DNA of 64,000 bases, from the NCBI GenBank assembly GCA_947178445.1, contig CAMWYJ010000003.1, positions 62,001 to 126,000 of the forward strand, written 5' to 3'. The DNA comes from an uncultured Clostridium sp. (GTDB taxonomy: Bacteria; Bacillota; Clostridia; Lachnospirales; Lachnospiraceae). This document shows, piece after piece, positions 9,834-18,379 of the stretch. Numbering within the stretch: position 1 is the first letter of the stretch; each line of letters begins with the position of its first letter. A model generated the notes under the pieces. It did no database searches and had not been told where the DNA came from. It saw nothing but the letters and a program-made list of their open reading frames with translations. A program made the translations under genes and the position numbers.

Positions 9834-9904
9834 AGCAGATAACGGGAGTCGAACCCGCCTTTCCAGCTTGGGAAGCTAGCGTTCTACCGATGAACCATAT
9901 CTGC
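9834..9904 (-). tRNA. tRNA-Gly (anticodon CCC)
   Basis: A 71-base cloverleaf read from the minus strand. The acceptor stem is GCAGATA/TATCTGC, the anticodon stem CTAGC/GCTGG with loop TTCCCAA (anticodon CCC, reading GGG), and the T arm GCGGG-TTCGACT-CCCGT. CCA is not encoded. The gene begins only 12 bases after the thiD stop codon, with its own promoter lying inside the end of thiD (9916-9944). Confidence 0.95.
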
Positions 9905-9915
9905 AATATATACAC

Positions 9916-9944
9916 ATTATACGAGTCTTTTAATAGATTTGCAA
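9916..9944 (-). promoter_or_regulatory. Promoter of tRNA-Gly, embedded in the 3' end of thiD
   Basis: On the minus strand TTGCAA, 17 bases, then a perfect TATAAT. The -10 box overlaps the thiD stop codon (TAA at 9919-9917), and the -35 and spacer encode the last thiD codons. The tRNA 5' end lies 11 bases after the -10 box. Confidence 0.75.
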
Positions 9945-10744
9945 GTGTTATCCAAAAGTTCTCTTTCTAAAATATAATTATGCCAAAGCGGTCCTCTGCC
10001 ATTACCAAGATCTAGCCCTACTGCAATGGCACCTGTCACATAGTCCTTTGCCCGTTCTACGCTATCTTCCATACAAAACCCCTTTGCGAGAAACGTTGCA
10101 ATTGCGGAAGACAATGTGCAACCTGTTCCGTGGGTGTTGGAATTTTCAAGCCGTTTGCTGGAAAACCAGACAACCTTTCCGTCTTTATACAGCAAATCCT
10201 CTGCACCTTCTGACAAATGCCCGCCTTTGATTAAAATTGCCCCTTTGCAATATGAAGCTATTTTCTCTGCTACTTTTCGCATATCTTCCATCCCACAGAT
10301 TTTAATACCGGAAAGCACCTCTGCCTCACTTATATTGGGAGTAATAATATCTGCAATCGGAATCAGCCTCTCCTTCAATGTCTGTACTGTGCGATTCTCC
10401 ATCAAGGTACTCCCACTGGTAGCCACCATAACCGGATCTACCACTATATTTTTTGCTTTATACTCCATAAGCTTGTCACAAACCGCCTCCATGATATCCG
10501 GCGTGGCAATCATACCAAGCTTCACCGCATCCGGACGGATATCACAAAACACTGCATCTATCTGTGACTGCACCATTTGAACCGACACAGTTTCCACATT
10601 GTCAACTCCCATTGTATTCTGTGCTGTTAAAGCTGTAATGACAGTCATACCATATTCACCCAGACATGTAATTGTCTTTAAATCTGCCTGGATGCCAGCT
10701 CCACCGCTGGAGTCGGATCCTGCTATTGATAATACCTTATACAT
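9917..10744 (-). CDS. thiD: Hydroxymethylpyrimidine/phosphomethylpyrimidine kinase
   Basis: A 275-residue ribokinase-fold enzyme that phosphorylates HMP to HMP-P and then to HMP-PP, the pyrimidine donor for ThiE. The start MYKVLSIAGSDSSGGAGIQAD is the family hallmark, and the C-terminal anion-hole/catalytic motif appears as NTHGTGCTLSSAIA. It is the last gene of the riboswitch-controlled thi operon. Its terminal codons double as the promoter of tRNA-Gly. Length matches the family. Confidence 0.95.
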   Translation of the reverse strand: MYKVLSIAGSDSSGGAGIQADLKTITCLGEYGMTVITALTAQNTMGVDNVETVSVQMVQSQIDAVFCDIRPDAVKLGMIATPDIMEAVCDKLMEYKAKNIVVDPVMVATSGSTLMENRTVQTLKERLIPIADIITPNISEAEVLSGIKICGMEDMRKVAEKIASYCKGAILIKGGHLSEGAEDLLYKDGKVVWFSSKRLENSNTHGTGCTLSSAIATFLAKGFCMEDSVERAKDYVTGAIAVGLDLGNGRGPLWHNYILERELLDNTCKSIKRLV

Positions 10745-10799
10745 GTTATTTCCTATCCTCCTAAATTTATTGTGACAGTTTAGCCCTGTGTATTACCTG

Positions 10800-11453
10800 T
10801 TAAAATAATGATAGAAGCTCTGCAAGATTTTCCACACAGGCGTCACAATGCTCCTGCATCTTCTGCCATTTCCCCACGGCTGATTTTTCATATACTCCTA
10901 TTACAGTAAGACCTGCCTTTTTTGCAGTCAAAACGGAATGTATGGAATCCTCTATCGTAACAAGTTCCTGACAGGGGCTTCCAATCCGCTCTGCTACACA
11001 TTCATAATATTTTGTATAATTTTTGCTATATCCAATCTCCGTACAGGTGTATATTGCATCAAAGCATTCCCAGACGCTGTGTCCTGTTAATGCTTCTTTC
11101 ACATTTTCTTCATCCGAAGCAGTTGCAAGGAACAAATGATATCCTCTCTTTTTCAATTCCTTTATCGTCTCCGTCATATATTCTGTGGCGGGAGCCTTTA
11201 TATACCTCTCCCTGATAAATTTCACCACACCATCTGCAAATCCTGCTGCATCTAACGGAACCTCGGGATATTGCTCCTTCATATATGCACCGGCTTCCAT
11301 AAGGCTCATAGTAGCACATACACTGTCAAGCTCCTTTGGTGCATCAATATCCCATACTTCTTTCAGATAGAGGTTCGCTGAATTTTCCCAAATTGACATC
11401 GTATCAAGCAGCACGCCATCCACATCAAATATAATATTTTTATATTGCTTCAT
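10800..11453 (-). CDS. HAD-family phosphatase within the thi operon
   Basis: A 217-residue haloacid dehalogenase-type hydrolase. Motif I is IIFDVDGVLLDT with the two catalytic aspartates, motif II LFLATASDEENVK, and the motif IV region is VTIEDSIHSVLTAKKAG. The start at 11453 begins right at motif I with AAAGGGAAC upstream; the frame is open another 31 codons but without a matching ribosome binding site. It lies between thiE and thiD in the same orientation, so it is co-transcribed. A role as thiamin-phosphate phosphatase, preceding thiamin pyrophosphokinase, fits the location but is inference. A phosphoglycolate-type or other sugar-phosphate phosphatase cannot be excluded. Confidence 0.85.
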   Translation of the reverse strand: MKQYKNIIFDVDGVLLDTMSIWENSANLYLKEVWDIDAPKELDSVCATMSLMEAGAYMKEQYPEVPLDAAGFADGVVKFIRERYIKAPATEYMTETIKELKKRGYHLFLATASDEENVKEALTGHSVWECFDAIYTCTEIGYSKNYTKYYECVAERIGSPCQELVTIEDSIHSVLTAKKAGLTVIGVYEKSAVGKWQKMQEHCDACVENLAELLSLF

Positions 11454-11582
11454 ATCATTTGTTCCCTTTCGTCCACATATTTCATTATGCTTTTCACAAA
11501 ATGTCCGTTCCCGGCTGCGCCTTTTTATACCATCCTGACAATACAATTTGAGAAATAGCTAAAAAACCATTTTTAATACGTA

Positions 11583-12239
11583 CTACTCTTTTTCAAGCTG
11601 CTTTGCTGCTACAAGCAGTTTCTTTGTCGCTGCCTTGATATCCTTCGCCGCAAAAATGGCAGATACCACCGCAATACCATTCACACCTGTTCCCTTTAAA
11701 TCTAAAATATTTCCCGGGTGGATTCCTCCAATTGCAACAACTGGAATCGATACTGCCTTACAGATTGCAGAAAGTGTCTCCAACGACACATCATCTGCAT
11801 CGGATTTGGTAGAGGTACAGAATATAGAGCCAACACCAAGATAATCTGCACCATTTCTTTCTGCCTCCAATGCCTGCTCTACCGTCTGTGCAGATACACC
11901 GATAATCTTATCTGGACCAAGAATCTGTCTTACCTTCGTAAGCTTCTCATCACTCTGCCCTATGTGTACTCCATCTGCATCAATTAGCTTGGCAATCTCC
12001 ACTTCATCATTGACAACATAAGGCACGTGATAGCAATCCGTTACGCACTTTACTTCTTTTGCAAGCTTTACAAATTTCTCATGGGATAGTTCCTTTTCCC
12101 TAATCTGTATAAAGGTTGCTCCACCCTCTAAAGCTTCACCCACAACTTCAGGCAGAGTTCTCCCATTTAACCACATCGAGTCCGTCACTGCGTAAAGGCA
12201 CATGGATTCCATGATTTCCTGTTTCGTATATTTCTTCAT
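11583..12239 (-). CDS. thiE: Thiamin-phosphate synthase
   Basis: A 218-residue TIM-barrel enzyme that joins HMP-PP and thiazole phosphate into thiamin phosphate. Family motifs include LYAVTDS at the start, TFIQIREKELS for the pyrophosphate-binding arginine region, VNDEVEIAKLIDADGVHIGQSD, and PVVAIGGIHPGN for the phosphate site. GGAGGAATCTGTTT precedes the ATG. It follows thiM by 32 bases and precedes the HAD gene. Confidence 0.95.
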   Translation of the reverse strand: MKKYTKQEIMESMCLYAVTDSMWLNGRTLPEVVGEALEGGATFIQIREKELSHEKFVKLAKEVKCVTDCYHVPYVVNDEVEIAKLIDADGVHIGQSDEKLTKVRQILGPDKIIGVSAQTVEQALEAERNGADYLGVGSIFCTSTKSDADDVSLETLSAICKAVSIPVVAIGGIHPGNILDLKGTGVNGIAVVSAIFAAKDIKAATKKLLVAAKQLEKE

Positions 12240-12271
12240 AAACAGATTCCTCCAACAGAAATAAATATATT

Positions 12272-13093
12272 TTATATCTCCACAATCTTTGCACCCTGTT
12301 CAACGGTGTCACCGTCCAGATTGCTCATAGCATCAATTAAATAATTGCGAAGACTTAAGGTTCCACCCCTCTTTTCCTCTACCTTTTTTTCTGCTATTTC
12401 GCCACAAAGTCCCATTGCTGCAACAGCTGTCACAACCGCAGTTAACGCTCGGTCCGCATTCGCTGCCAGATATCCTGCCACGACACCGTTCAACATACAA
12501 CCTGTTCCAGTAATCTTTGACATCTTTGCCACACCATTGCGGACTACAAAAGCCTTCTCACTGTCTGCCACAACATCAATCGCTCCAGTAATTGCAATAA
12601 TAGCACCAGTCGTCTTGCTAAGCTCTTTTGCGAAGGCTGCTGTTTCTGAAAGATTGCCATCCGTTATAGCATCCGCCACATCTGCATCCACACCTTTTGT
12701 AGAACCACTTCCAGAATAAACGGTCTTAATCTCTGAGATATTGCCACGGATTACTGCAAATTTCACTTCCTTAAGCAGACGAAATGTAGTCTCTGTCCTA
12801 AGCCTTGAGGCACCTGCGCCAACCGGATCTAATATAACCGGATGTCCTAATTCATTTGCTTTCCTACCAGCCGCAATCATGGATTCAATTGTATTTTTAT
12901 TAAGTGTTCCAATATTGATAACGGTTGCATTACAGATTGACGTGATATCCTCCACATCATCAATCTCATCACTCATAATCGGTGACCCTCCACAGGCAAG
13001 CATCATGTTAGCCACATCATTTACGGTTACATAGTTTGTGATAAAATGAATCAACGGTACATTCTTTCTTACGTTTGAAATAATTGTTTTCAT
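12272..13093 (-). CDS. thiM: Hydroxyethylthiazole kinase
   Basis: A 273-residue ribokinase-fold enzyme that phosphorylates salvaged 4-methyl-5-(2-hydroxyethyl)thiazole. The N-terminus carries PLIHFITNYVTVNDVAN and LACGGSPIMSDE, followed by VILDPVGAGASRLRT; the C-terminal ATP/anion-hole motif is KITGTGCMLNGVVA. The start at 13093 has AAGGAAGGAAAAATCT upstream and matches homologues; the longer frame starting at 13192 is not favoured. No thiazole synthesis genes (thiG, thiH, thiF, thiS) are seen in the operon, so thiazole is probably salvaged. Confidence 0.95.
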   Translation of the reverse strand: MKTIISNVRKNVPLIHFITNYVTVNDVANMMLACGGSPIMSDEIDDVEDITSICNATVINIGTLNKNTIESMIAAGRKANELGHPVILDPVGAGASRLRTETTFRLLKEVKFAVIRGNISEIKTVYSGSGSTKGVDADVADAITDGNLSETAAFAKELSKTTGAIIAITGAIDVVADSEKAFVVRNGVAKMSKITGTGCMLNGVVAGYLAANADRALTAVVTAVAAMGLCGEIAEKKVEEKRGGTLSLRNYLIDAMSNLDGDTVEQGAKIVEI

Positions 13094-13209
13094 AGATTTT
13101 TCCTTCCTTGTTATAACATTATAAAAAAGAATATGAACGGGGCAGAACGAAATAACTGCAAACCTTGCCACCTCGATTTTGCTCCGCTTCATCTCGATGC
13201 AGGGGGGAC

Positions 13210-14514
13210 TTAATCCATAATGTCAACATCTTCTCCACGAAGTATCTTATTTATATTTCTGACTGCGCACATTTTTCCACACATCGTACAGGTATCCTCC
13301 CGCTCCGGTGTCGATTCTGCACGGTAACGTCTGGCCTTTTCCTCATCCATGGCAAGAGAAAACTGCTTCTCCCAGTCAAGCTCACGGCGTGCCCTGCTCA
13401 TCTCGTAATCCCAGTTCTTTGCTCCAGCTACACCCTTTGCAATATCCGCTGCATGGGCTGCGATTTTAGAAGCAATGATACCTTCTCTCACATCCTCCAC
13501 GGTCGGAAGTCGCAGGTGCTCGGCAGGTGTTACATAGCATAAAAAGGATGCTCCATAGGTTGCAGCAATTGCACCGCCAATGGCGGCAGTAATGTGATCA
13601 TAACCCGGTGCCACATCCGTAACCAACGGTCCTAACACATAAAACGGTGCTCCCTTACAAATCGTCTGCTCAATCTCCATATTTGCACGAATCTGGTTAA
13701 TTGGCATATGCCCCGGTCCCTCAATCATAACCTGAACGTTTTGATCCCATGCACGCTGGGTAAGCTCTCCTAAGGTCACCAGTTCCTCAATTTGTGAAAT
13801 ATCTCCTGCATCCTCGATGCTTCCCGGACGGCAGGCATCTCCAAGACTTAAGGTCACGTCATACTCATTGCAAATCCCTAAAATTTCATCATAGTACTCA
13901 TAAAATGGATTCTCATTTCCAGTAAGCTCCATCCACGCAAAAATGATGGAACCTCCACGGGATACAATATTGGTATGCCGCTTTGCCCGCTTAAACCGCT
14001 CTGCTGTCGCCTTATTGATTCCACAATGAATGGTCATAAAATCCACACCATCTTCGGCATGCATCCGCACCACATCAATCCATTCCTTCGCTGTGATGGA
14101 TTTCAGCGCACGGTTATAATATATAACCGCATCATAAATCGGCACCGTACCGACAATTGCGGGACACTCTGCAGTGAGCTTTGTTCGAAATTTTCTTGTA
14201 TCTCCAAAAGAACTTAAATCCATAATAGACTCTGCACCTAAATGGATAGACTCATTTACCTTTTTCATTTCCACATCAAGATCAAGACAGTCCTTAGACG
14301 TGCCAAGATTGACATTAATTTTGGTCTTAAGCTTAGAACCGATTCCATACGGCTTTAAGCATCTATGATTTTTGTTTGCCGGAATTGCCACCTGGCCCTT
14401 TGCCACCAACTCCCTGATTTCTTCTGCTGCAATCTTCTCATACTCTGCCACTACCTGCATTTCCTTTGTGATAATACCCTTTCGTGCGGCATCCATCTGC
14501 GTTGTGTAATCCAT
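13210..14514 (-). CDS. thiC: Phosphomethylpyrimidine synthase (radical SAM)
   Basis: A 434-residue ThiC that rearranges aminoimidazole ribotide to HMP-P using a 4Fe-4S cluster and S-adenosylmethionine. The C-terminal cluster motif is CTMCGKMC near residue 415. Other family motifs are [29 protein letters not shown] and [13 protein letters not shown]. It is the first gene of the thi operon, 190 bases downstream of the TPP riboswitch and behind its terminator. It is the short bacterial form, without the long N-terminal extension of the E. coli protein. Confidence 0.97.
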   Translation of the reverse strand: MDYTTQMDAARKGIITKEMQVVAEYEKIAAEEIRELVAKGQVAIPANKNHRCLKPYGIGSKLKTKINVNLGTSKDCLDLDVEMKKVNESIHLGAESIMDLSSFGDTRKFRTKLTAECPAIVGTVPIYDAVIYYNRALKSITAKEWIDVVRMHAEDGVDFMTIHCGINKATAERFKRAKRHTNIVSRGGSIIFAWMELTGNENPFYEYYDEILGICNEYDVTLSLGDACRPGSIEDAGDISQIEELVTLGELTQRAWDQNVQVMIEGPGHMPINQIRANMEIEQTICKGAPFYVLGPLVTDVAPGYDHITAAIGGAIAATYGASFLCYVTPAEHLRLPTVEDVREGIIASKIAAHAADIAKGVAGAKNWDYEMSRARRELDWEKQFSLAMDEEKARRYRAESTPEREDTCTMCGKMCAVRNINKILRGEDVDIMD

Positions 14515-14623
14515 CGTCTACCTCCTTGTAATGTATTCTTGCATTTTCCTGTTTTGCCATTTTCTTTTTGTATCTGTTATTCTGCTGCACCTTCCTGCTA
14601 TTGTTTCATACATTTCCCAATAT

Positions 14624-14661
14624 CAAAAAAGAAAAGCTCCCTGCATCTACAGAGAACTTCC
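14624..14661 (-). terminator. Riboswitch-controlled terminator upstream of thiC
   Basis: On the minus strand a 10-base-pair stem (AAGTTCTCTG with CAGGGAGCTT, two G-U pairs) is followed by TTTTCTTTTTT. It lies between the TPP aptamer and the thiC start, as expected for transcription attenuation. Confidence 0.85.
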
Positions 14662-14703
14662 TAAAAAATGGTATGACAGCCTGTTTATTTTCATACACTC
14701 TTC

Positions 14704-14793
14704 TTGAATCCCTACGTTAGCATTACCTACATCAGGTTGCGGGTCGAAGTTGATGACTTCCTCTCAGCCTGCTTCACAAGCTCCCCGTTCAAT
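14704..14793 (-). promoter_or_regulatory. TPP riboswitch (THI element)
   Basis: The minus strand contains the conserved THI-box pieces in order: ACGGGGAGC, GCAGGCTGAGAGG, GACCCGCAACCTGAT, and TAATGCTAACGTAGGGA. The closing helix pairs the GGGGAG side with the TAGGGA side regions. With TPP bound, the downstream terminator at 14624-14661 should form and shut off thiC-thiM-thiE-HAD-thiD. Confidence 0.95.
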
Positions 14794-14808
14794 ATTCAGT
14801 TCTTTGTT

Positions 14809-14837
14809 AGTGTAGCACAGGAAATTAAAAAATGCAA
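14809..14837 (-). promoter_or_regulatory. Promoter of the thi operon
   Basis: TTGCAT, 17 bases, TACACT on the minus strand, ending about 16 bases upstream of the riboswitch aptamer. Confidence 0.7.
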
Positions 14838-14869
14838 GAATCCGCACTTTGCCACAACAAATGCCTTCC

Positions 14870-14898
14870 TTGTCTCATCCTCCGAAATATGCTATAAT
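14870..14898 (+). promoter_or_regulatory. Candidate promoter of the GH13 amylase gene
   Basis: TTGTCT, 17 bases, perfect TATAAT preceded by TGC (extended -10), facing the amylase gene. Initiation near 14905 would give a leader of about 225 bases carrying the dyad at 14919-14941 and repeat A copy 3. A second extended -10 (TGC-TATAAT, 14969-14977) at the edge of the repeat is an alternative. Confidence 0.6.
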
Positions 14899-14918
14899 CA
14901 GCACAGCAACGGTCGTAC

Positions 14919-14941
14919 TTGCACGAACCGACATTGTGCAA
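14919..14941. promoter_or_regulatory. Dyad downstream of the amylase promoter
   Basis: TTGCAC, 11 bases, GTGCAA: a perfect 6-base inverted repeat just after the predicted transcription start of the amylase gene, with a second nested dyad (CGGTCG/CGAACCG). The position suits a repressor operator, but no cognate regulator is next to it. Confidence 0.4.
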
Positions 14942-14970
14942 ATGCATACATTGAGGCATTAATCGAGATG

Positions 14971-15049
14971 CTATAATGTCACCAACCAAAACAAGGCGAA
15001 GGTTGATGACCTGCGCGAGCTTCAGCGAGCTTCATTAATGATATAATAA
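14971..15049. repeat. Dispersed repeat family A, copy 3 (diverged)
   Basis: Shares CTATAATGTCACC, GTTGATGACCTGC, the TTCAGCG core and the TTCATTAATGATATAAT tail with copies at 2121 and 35909, but the two hairpin sequences have changed while pairing is kept (CAACC/GGTTG; GAGCT/AGCTT). It lies in the 5' leader of the amylase gene. Confidence 0.6.
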
Positions 15050-15129
15050 CTCCGGCGAACAAACAATTATTGTGACTGCTTGCCGGCAAAGAATTGCACA
15101 CAATACAAACACTTAAGGAGGATTACAAC

Positions 15130-16950
15130 ATGGCTTGGTATGACGAGGCAGTATTTTATCACATTTATCCGTTAGGACTTACCGGTGCACCAGCAAATAA
15201 TTCTTATGGTGAGGTGGAACATCGTTTAAACGCATTAACTCCCTGGATATCACACATTCGGGAAATTGGCTGTAACGCACTTTACATCGGACCACTTTTT
15301 GAATCTGTAGGACATGGTTATGAAACAACCGATTATAAAAAGCTGGACAGCCGCCTTGGCGACAATAAGGATTTGACCGACTTTGTGACTGAATGTCACA
15401 AGCAGGGAATCAAGGTTATCTTAGACGGTGTATTTAACCATACCGGACGCGATTTCTTTGCGTTTAAGGATATACAACAAAACAGAGAAAATTCACAGTA
15501 CAAGGACTGGTACTGTAATGTGAACTTTTATGGCAATACCGAATATAATGATGGTTTTTCCTATGAAAACTGGGGCGGCTATAACCTGCTTGTCAAGTTA
15601 AACCAGCACAACCCCGCCGTCCGCGATTACATCTGTGATGTGATCCGTTTCTGGGTTAGCGAATTTGATATTGATGGAATCCGTCTGGACGCAGCGGATG
15701 TATTAGATTTTAACTATATGCAGTCCCTTCGCCAGGTTGCCAATGAGGTCAAACCAGATTTCTGGTTAATGGGCGAGGTAATCCATGGTGACTACAGCCG
15801 CTGGGTAAACGAAGGAACTCTTCATTCTGTTACGAATTATCAATTGCATAAGGCACTGTATTCCGGGCATAACGACCACAACTATTTTGAAATCGCCCAC
15901 ACTGTTAAACGTCTTTATGAGATGGGAGGCAACCGACCAAACGGATTTAAGCTTTACAACTTCGTGGACAATCATGATGTAGAGCGTATCTATACAAAGC
16001 TTAACAATAAGGCACACTTTACACCGGTTCACATATTAGAATATACCTTACCGGGCGTTCCGTCCATTTACTACGGTTCAGAATTTGGTATTGAGGGACA
16101 CAAGGAAAAATTCTCAGATGCCTCTCTCCGTCCGGCACTTGACCTAAATGATTATAAAGATGCATTAAAAAATAATTCCTTTACCCGCCTGATTGCTGCC
16201 CTTGGCAAAACACGTCAGAACTGTAAGGCTCTTTCCTATGGCGATTATAAAGAATTGCTTTTGATGAACCGCCAGTACGCATTTTCCCGTAATTATAACG
16301 GCGAATCCATTGTCGTTACGCTGAATAATGATGACAGCGATTATACCATGACACTTCCGGCAGGCAGCGCAGCAGAATATGTAGGCGCTCTTTCCGGTGA
16401 AAAGGTTTCTGTAAATAACGGTAACATCTGTGTCAATGTCAGGGCAAACTCCGGGGAAATCTGGTTACCGGTAACCGATGGCAATACCTATGTACCAGAC
16501 ATTACCCCAGTTGAAGCAACTACCACCAGCACAAATTCAGCCGCAGAAGCTGCCACTGAATCTGCCCATAAAGCACAAGATACGACCCCTGTTACCGAAC
16601 CGCCTATAACGCGAGAGACTGCAGCAAAAACTCCTGTTCCGGAAGACACAAAGAGCAATAAAATCACTTCCGAAAAAGAAATCCCTGCCGATGATAAATC
16701 TCTTGCCACAGCAGGCAACACTGCTTCACAGGAAAAATCAACATCCGCTGCACCAAAAGTCACTTCCACCGAAGGCAGCGTGTTTGATGCCGAACAGCTT
16801 GCCTATGAAAAAGGGAAGATTGCAGGATTACAGGAGGCAATTCTTGCCATCATGGAAAAAAATGGTCCCGTCACGGATCAGATGCGCAAGGATGTCACAG
16901 ACAATGTCTATCACGACTCCTTAATCAACTGGGTAAAAAGTTTCCATTAA
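15130..16950 (+). CDS. Alpha-amylase family (GH13) enzyme with Thr/Ser/Pro-rich C-terminal extension
   Basis: A 606-residue GH13 enzyme. The barrel fills about residues 1-380 with the catalytic triad D187 (GIRLDAAD), E216 (MGEVIHG) and D283 (VDNHD), plus the substrate loop VILDGVFNHTG. A C-terminal beta domain ends near residue 455. Then comes about 100 residues rich in Thr, Ser, Pro, Glu and Lys, and a terminal helical segment of about 55 residues. No signal peptide is seen, so it should act on imported maltodextrins or cyclodextrins in the cytoplasm; alpha-glucosidase or cyclomaltodextrinase activity are both possible. The start at 15130 has AAGGAGGATTACAAC; the frame opens 12 codons earlier without a ribosome binding site. 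The extension is unusual for an intracellular enzyme. Confidence 0.88.
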   Translation: MAWYDEAVFYHIYPLGLTGAPANNSYGEVEHRLNALTPWISHIREIGCNALYIGPLFESVGHGYETTDYKKLDSRLGDNKDLTDFVTECHKQGIKVILDGVFNHTGRDFFAFKDIQQNRENSQYKDWYCNVNFYGNTEYNDGFSYENWGGYNLLVKLNQHNPAVRDYICDVIRFWVSEFDIDGIRLDAADVLDFNYMQSLRQVANEVKPDFWLMGEVIHGDYSRWVNEGTLHSVTNYQLHKALYSGHNDHNYFEIAHTVKRLYEMGGNRPNGFKLYNFVDNHDVERIYTKLNNKAHFTPVHILEYTLPGVPSIYYGSEFGIEGHKEKFSDASLRPALDLNDYKDALKNNSFTRLIAALGKTRQNCKALSYGDYKELLLMNRQYAFSRNYNGESIVVTLNNDDSDYTMTLPAGSAAEYVGALSGEKVSVNNGNICVNVRANSGEIWLPVTDGNTYVPDITPVEATTTSTNSAAEAATESAHKAQDTTPVTEPPITRETAAKTPVPEDTKSNKITSEKEIPADDKSLATAGNTASQEKSTSAAPKVTSTEGSVFDAEQLAYEKGKIAGLQEAILAIMEKNGPVTDQMRKDVTDNVYHDSLINWVKSFH

Positions 16951-16963
16951 ATACTAATATGAC

Positions 16964-17069
16964 AAAGAGGAACTGCCACATGGTACAATAAGCTCTTATC
17001 AAAAGACAAGCACGATTATAGAACTTCCTGCTTCAATTAAGGGCTTATTCATGTGACGGTTCCTCTTTT
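16964..17069. terminator. Long bidirectional hairpin between convergent genes
   Basis: Two stacked stems: AAAGAGGAACTGCCACATG (16964-16982) pairs with 17050-17069, and AATAAGCTCTT (16987-16997) pairs with AAGGGCTTATT (17039-17049); about 40 bases remain at the tip. On the plus strand the outer arm ends in CCTCTTTTTATTT. It lies between the ends of the amylase and the M56 gene and probably terminates the amylase transcript. Confidence 0.65.
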
Positions 17070-17079
17070 TATTTCCCAC

Positions 17080-18351
17080 CTAAAAATATCTAAATAATAC
17101 TGTCCAGATTGTATCTCTTTGGCTGTCATAAGGAATTATCATCTGTCCCGTTCCTCCGTCATACTCCACATAAACACAATCGCAGCAGCCTCCAATCCCC
17201 GGAAGCTTTTGAAAGCCGCCAAAAAGAATATAAAATTCCCGTTCCGAAACATCATTTTCCACAAGTAATCTGTCAAACTGCTGGCAGTTAATATATACAT
17301 TTTTCTTATCAAAGGTCACGGCCTTGCGGAGTTCATCGCTGTCTTCCATCAGATCGATTACTTCATTTTCCACAGGGGTAGATTGTATATTAAACACACA
17401 AATAGATTCTAATGGAGTACAGTGAGCATAGGATATCTGCCGGACTCCAAACATGAGCAGACATGCCGCCAAAACACCCACTGTCACGATTCGCTGTACC
17501 TTCTTTTTTGAATATGGAGTAAATGCTGCGATATTCTGCATTCTGCTTTTGATCCGGTCATACGCTTTCTCATCTGCAAAAGCAGCTGAACCAGTTATCA
17601 GCCTTTGTTTTTCCTTTAAAATCCCTATGCTTTTTAAAATCAATTCTCCATAACCTTGCACATTCCCGCCACTATATTTAATGGATACAAAATCACAGAT
17701 CCGTTCCATATCTGCACAAAATGCTTTTCTTCCAAAATAGAAAAATGGATTCATCCATAGAATACAGCCAAGGATATCCCAAAAAGCATATAGCCACAAA
17801 TGCCCTAGCCGGATATGTATCTGTTCATGCAATAAAATCATTTGCATTTCTTCCTCACTGCACTGATTCTCCAATATCTTTGGCAGCACAATTTTCGGTT
17901 TTAGCAGACCTGTCGAAAAGGGAGAAATAAAAAGCTCTGTCACATATACATTCCGTCCCATAATAACCCTTTTCTCCATATCGTTCAAAAGTCTTTTCAT
18001 CTGATGATGCCTATAAAGCAAAACTCCTACAGCCACAAACATCCCACAAAAATAAAGCATCCAAATCCATTCCTTGTCACTGCAGACAGCGTGCCACCAA
18101 AGAAACAGTTTTGCAAAAACCGGTTTTGTATAGTAAAGCTTTATCTTTCCCATAAACAACATGGGCAAAAGCAAAATCCATACCATACCCTTTTCAAAAA
18201 CACCGTTTTTGAAAATTGTTCCCCTGAGCAGAAAAATCATTCCAAACAGGAAAATGGAAGCAATCACACAATAACCCAGCTTAATACACCAGTATGCTGA
18301 TTCTACATATATAAATTGTTTTGCAGCATATATGATATCCTGTAATAACAT
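17080..18351 (-). CDS. M56 family (BlaR1/MecR1-like) membrane metallopeptidase
   Basis: About 423 residues with four hydrophobic segments in the first 320 residues and the zinc motif HEQIHIRLGH, where HEQIH fits HExxH. It follows the BlaI-type repressor gene by a few tens of bases in the same direction, the usual arrangement in which the peptidase inactivates the repressor on receiving a signal. The extracellular C-terminus is only about 110 residues and has no penicillin-binding domain, so it probably does not sense beta-lactams in the classic way. The start at 18351 has AAAGGGGAGCTGGT; an ATG seven codons upstream at 18372 is the alternative. Confidence 0.85.
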   Translation of the reverse strand: MLLQDIIYAAKQFIYVESAYWCIKLGYCVIASIFLFGMIFLLRGTIFKNGVFEKGMVWILLLPMLFMGKIKLYYTKPVFAKLFLWWHAVCSDKEWIWMLYFCGMFVAVGVLLYRHHQMKRLLNDMEKRVIMGRNVYVTELFISPFSTGLLKPKIVLPKILENQCSEEEMQMILLHEQIHIRLGHLWLYAFWDILGCILWMNPFFYFGRKAFCADMERICDFVSIKYSGGNVQGYGELILKSIGILKEKQRLITGSAAFADEKAYDRIKSRMQNIAAFTPYSKKKVQRIVTVGVLAACLLMFGVRQISYAHCTPLESICVFNIQSTPVENEVIDLMEDSDELRKAVTFDKKNVYINCQQFDRLLVENDVSEREFYILFGGFQKLPGIGGCCDCVYVEYDGGTGQMIIPYDSQRDTIWTVLFRYF

Positions 18352-18379
18352 ACCAGCTCCCCTTTCTATCATTGCTTAC

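Noticed and set aside
17080..18351. Beta-lactam resistance locus (blaR1-blaI)
   Set aside because: No penicillin-binding sensor domain and no beta-lactamase or PBP gene nearby.
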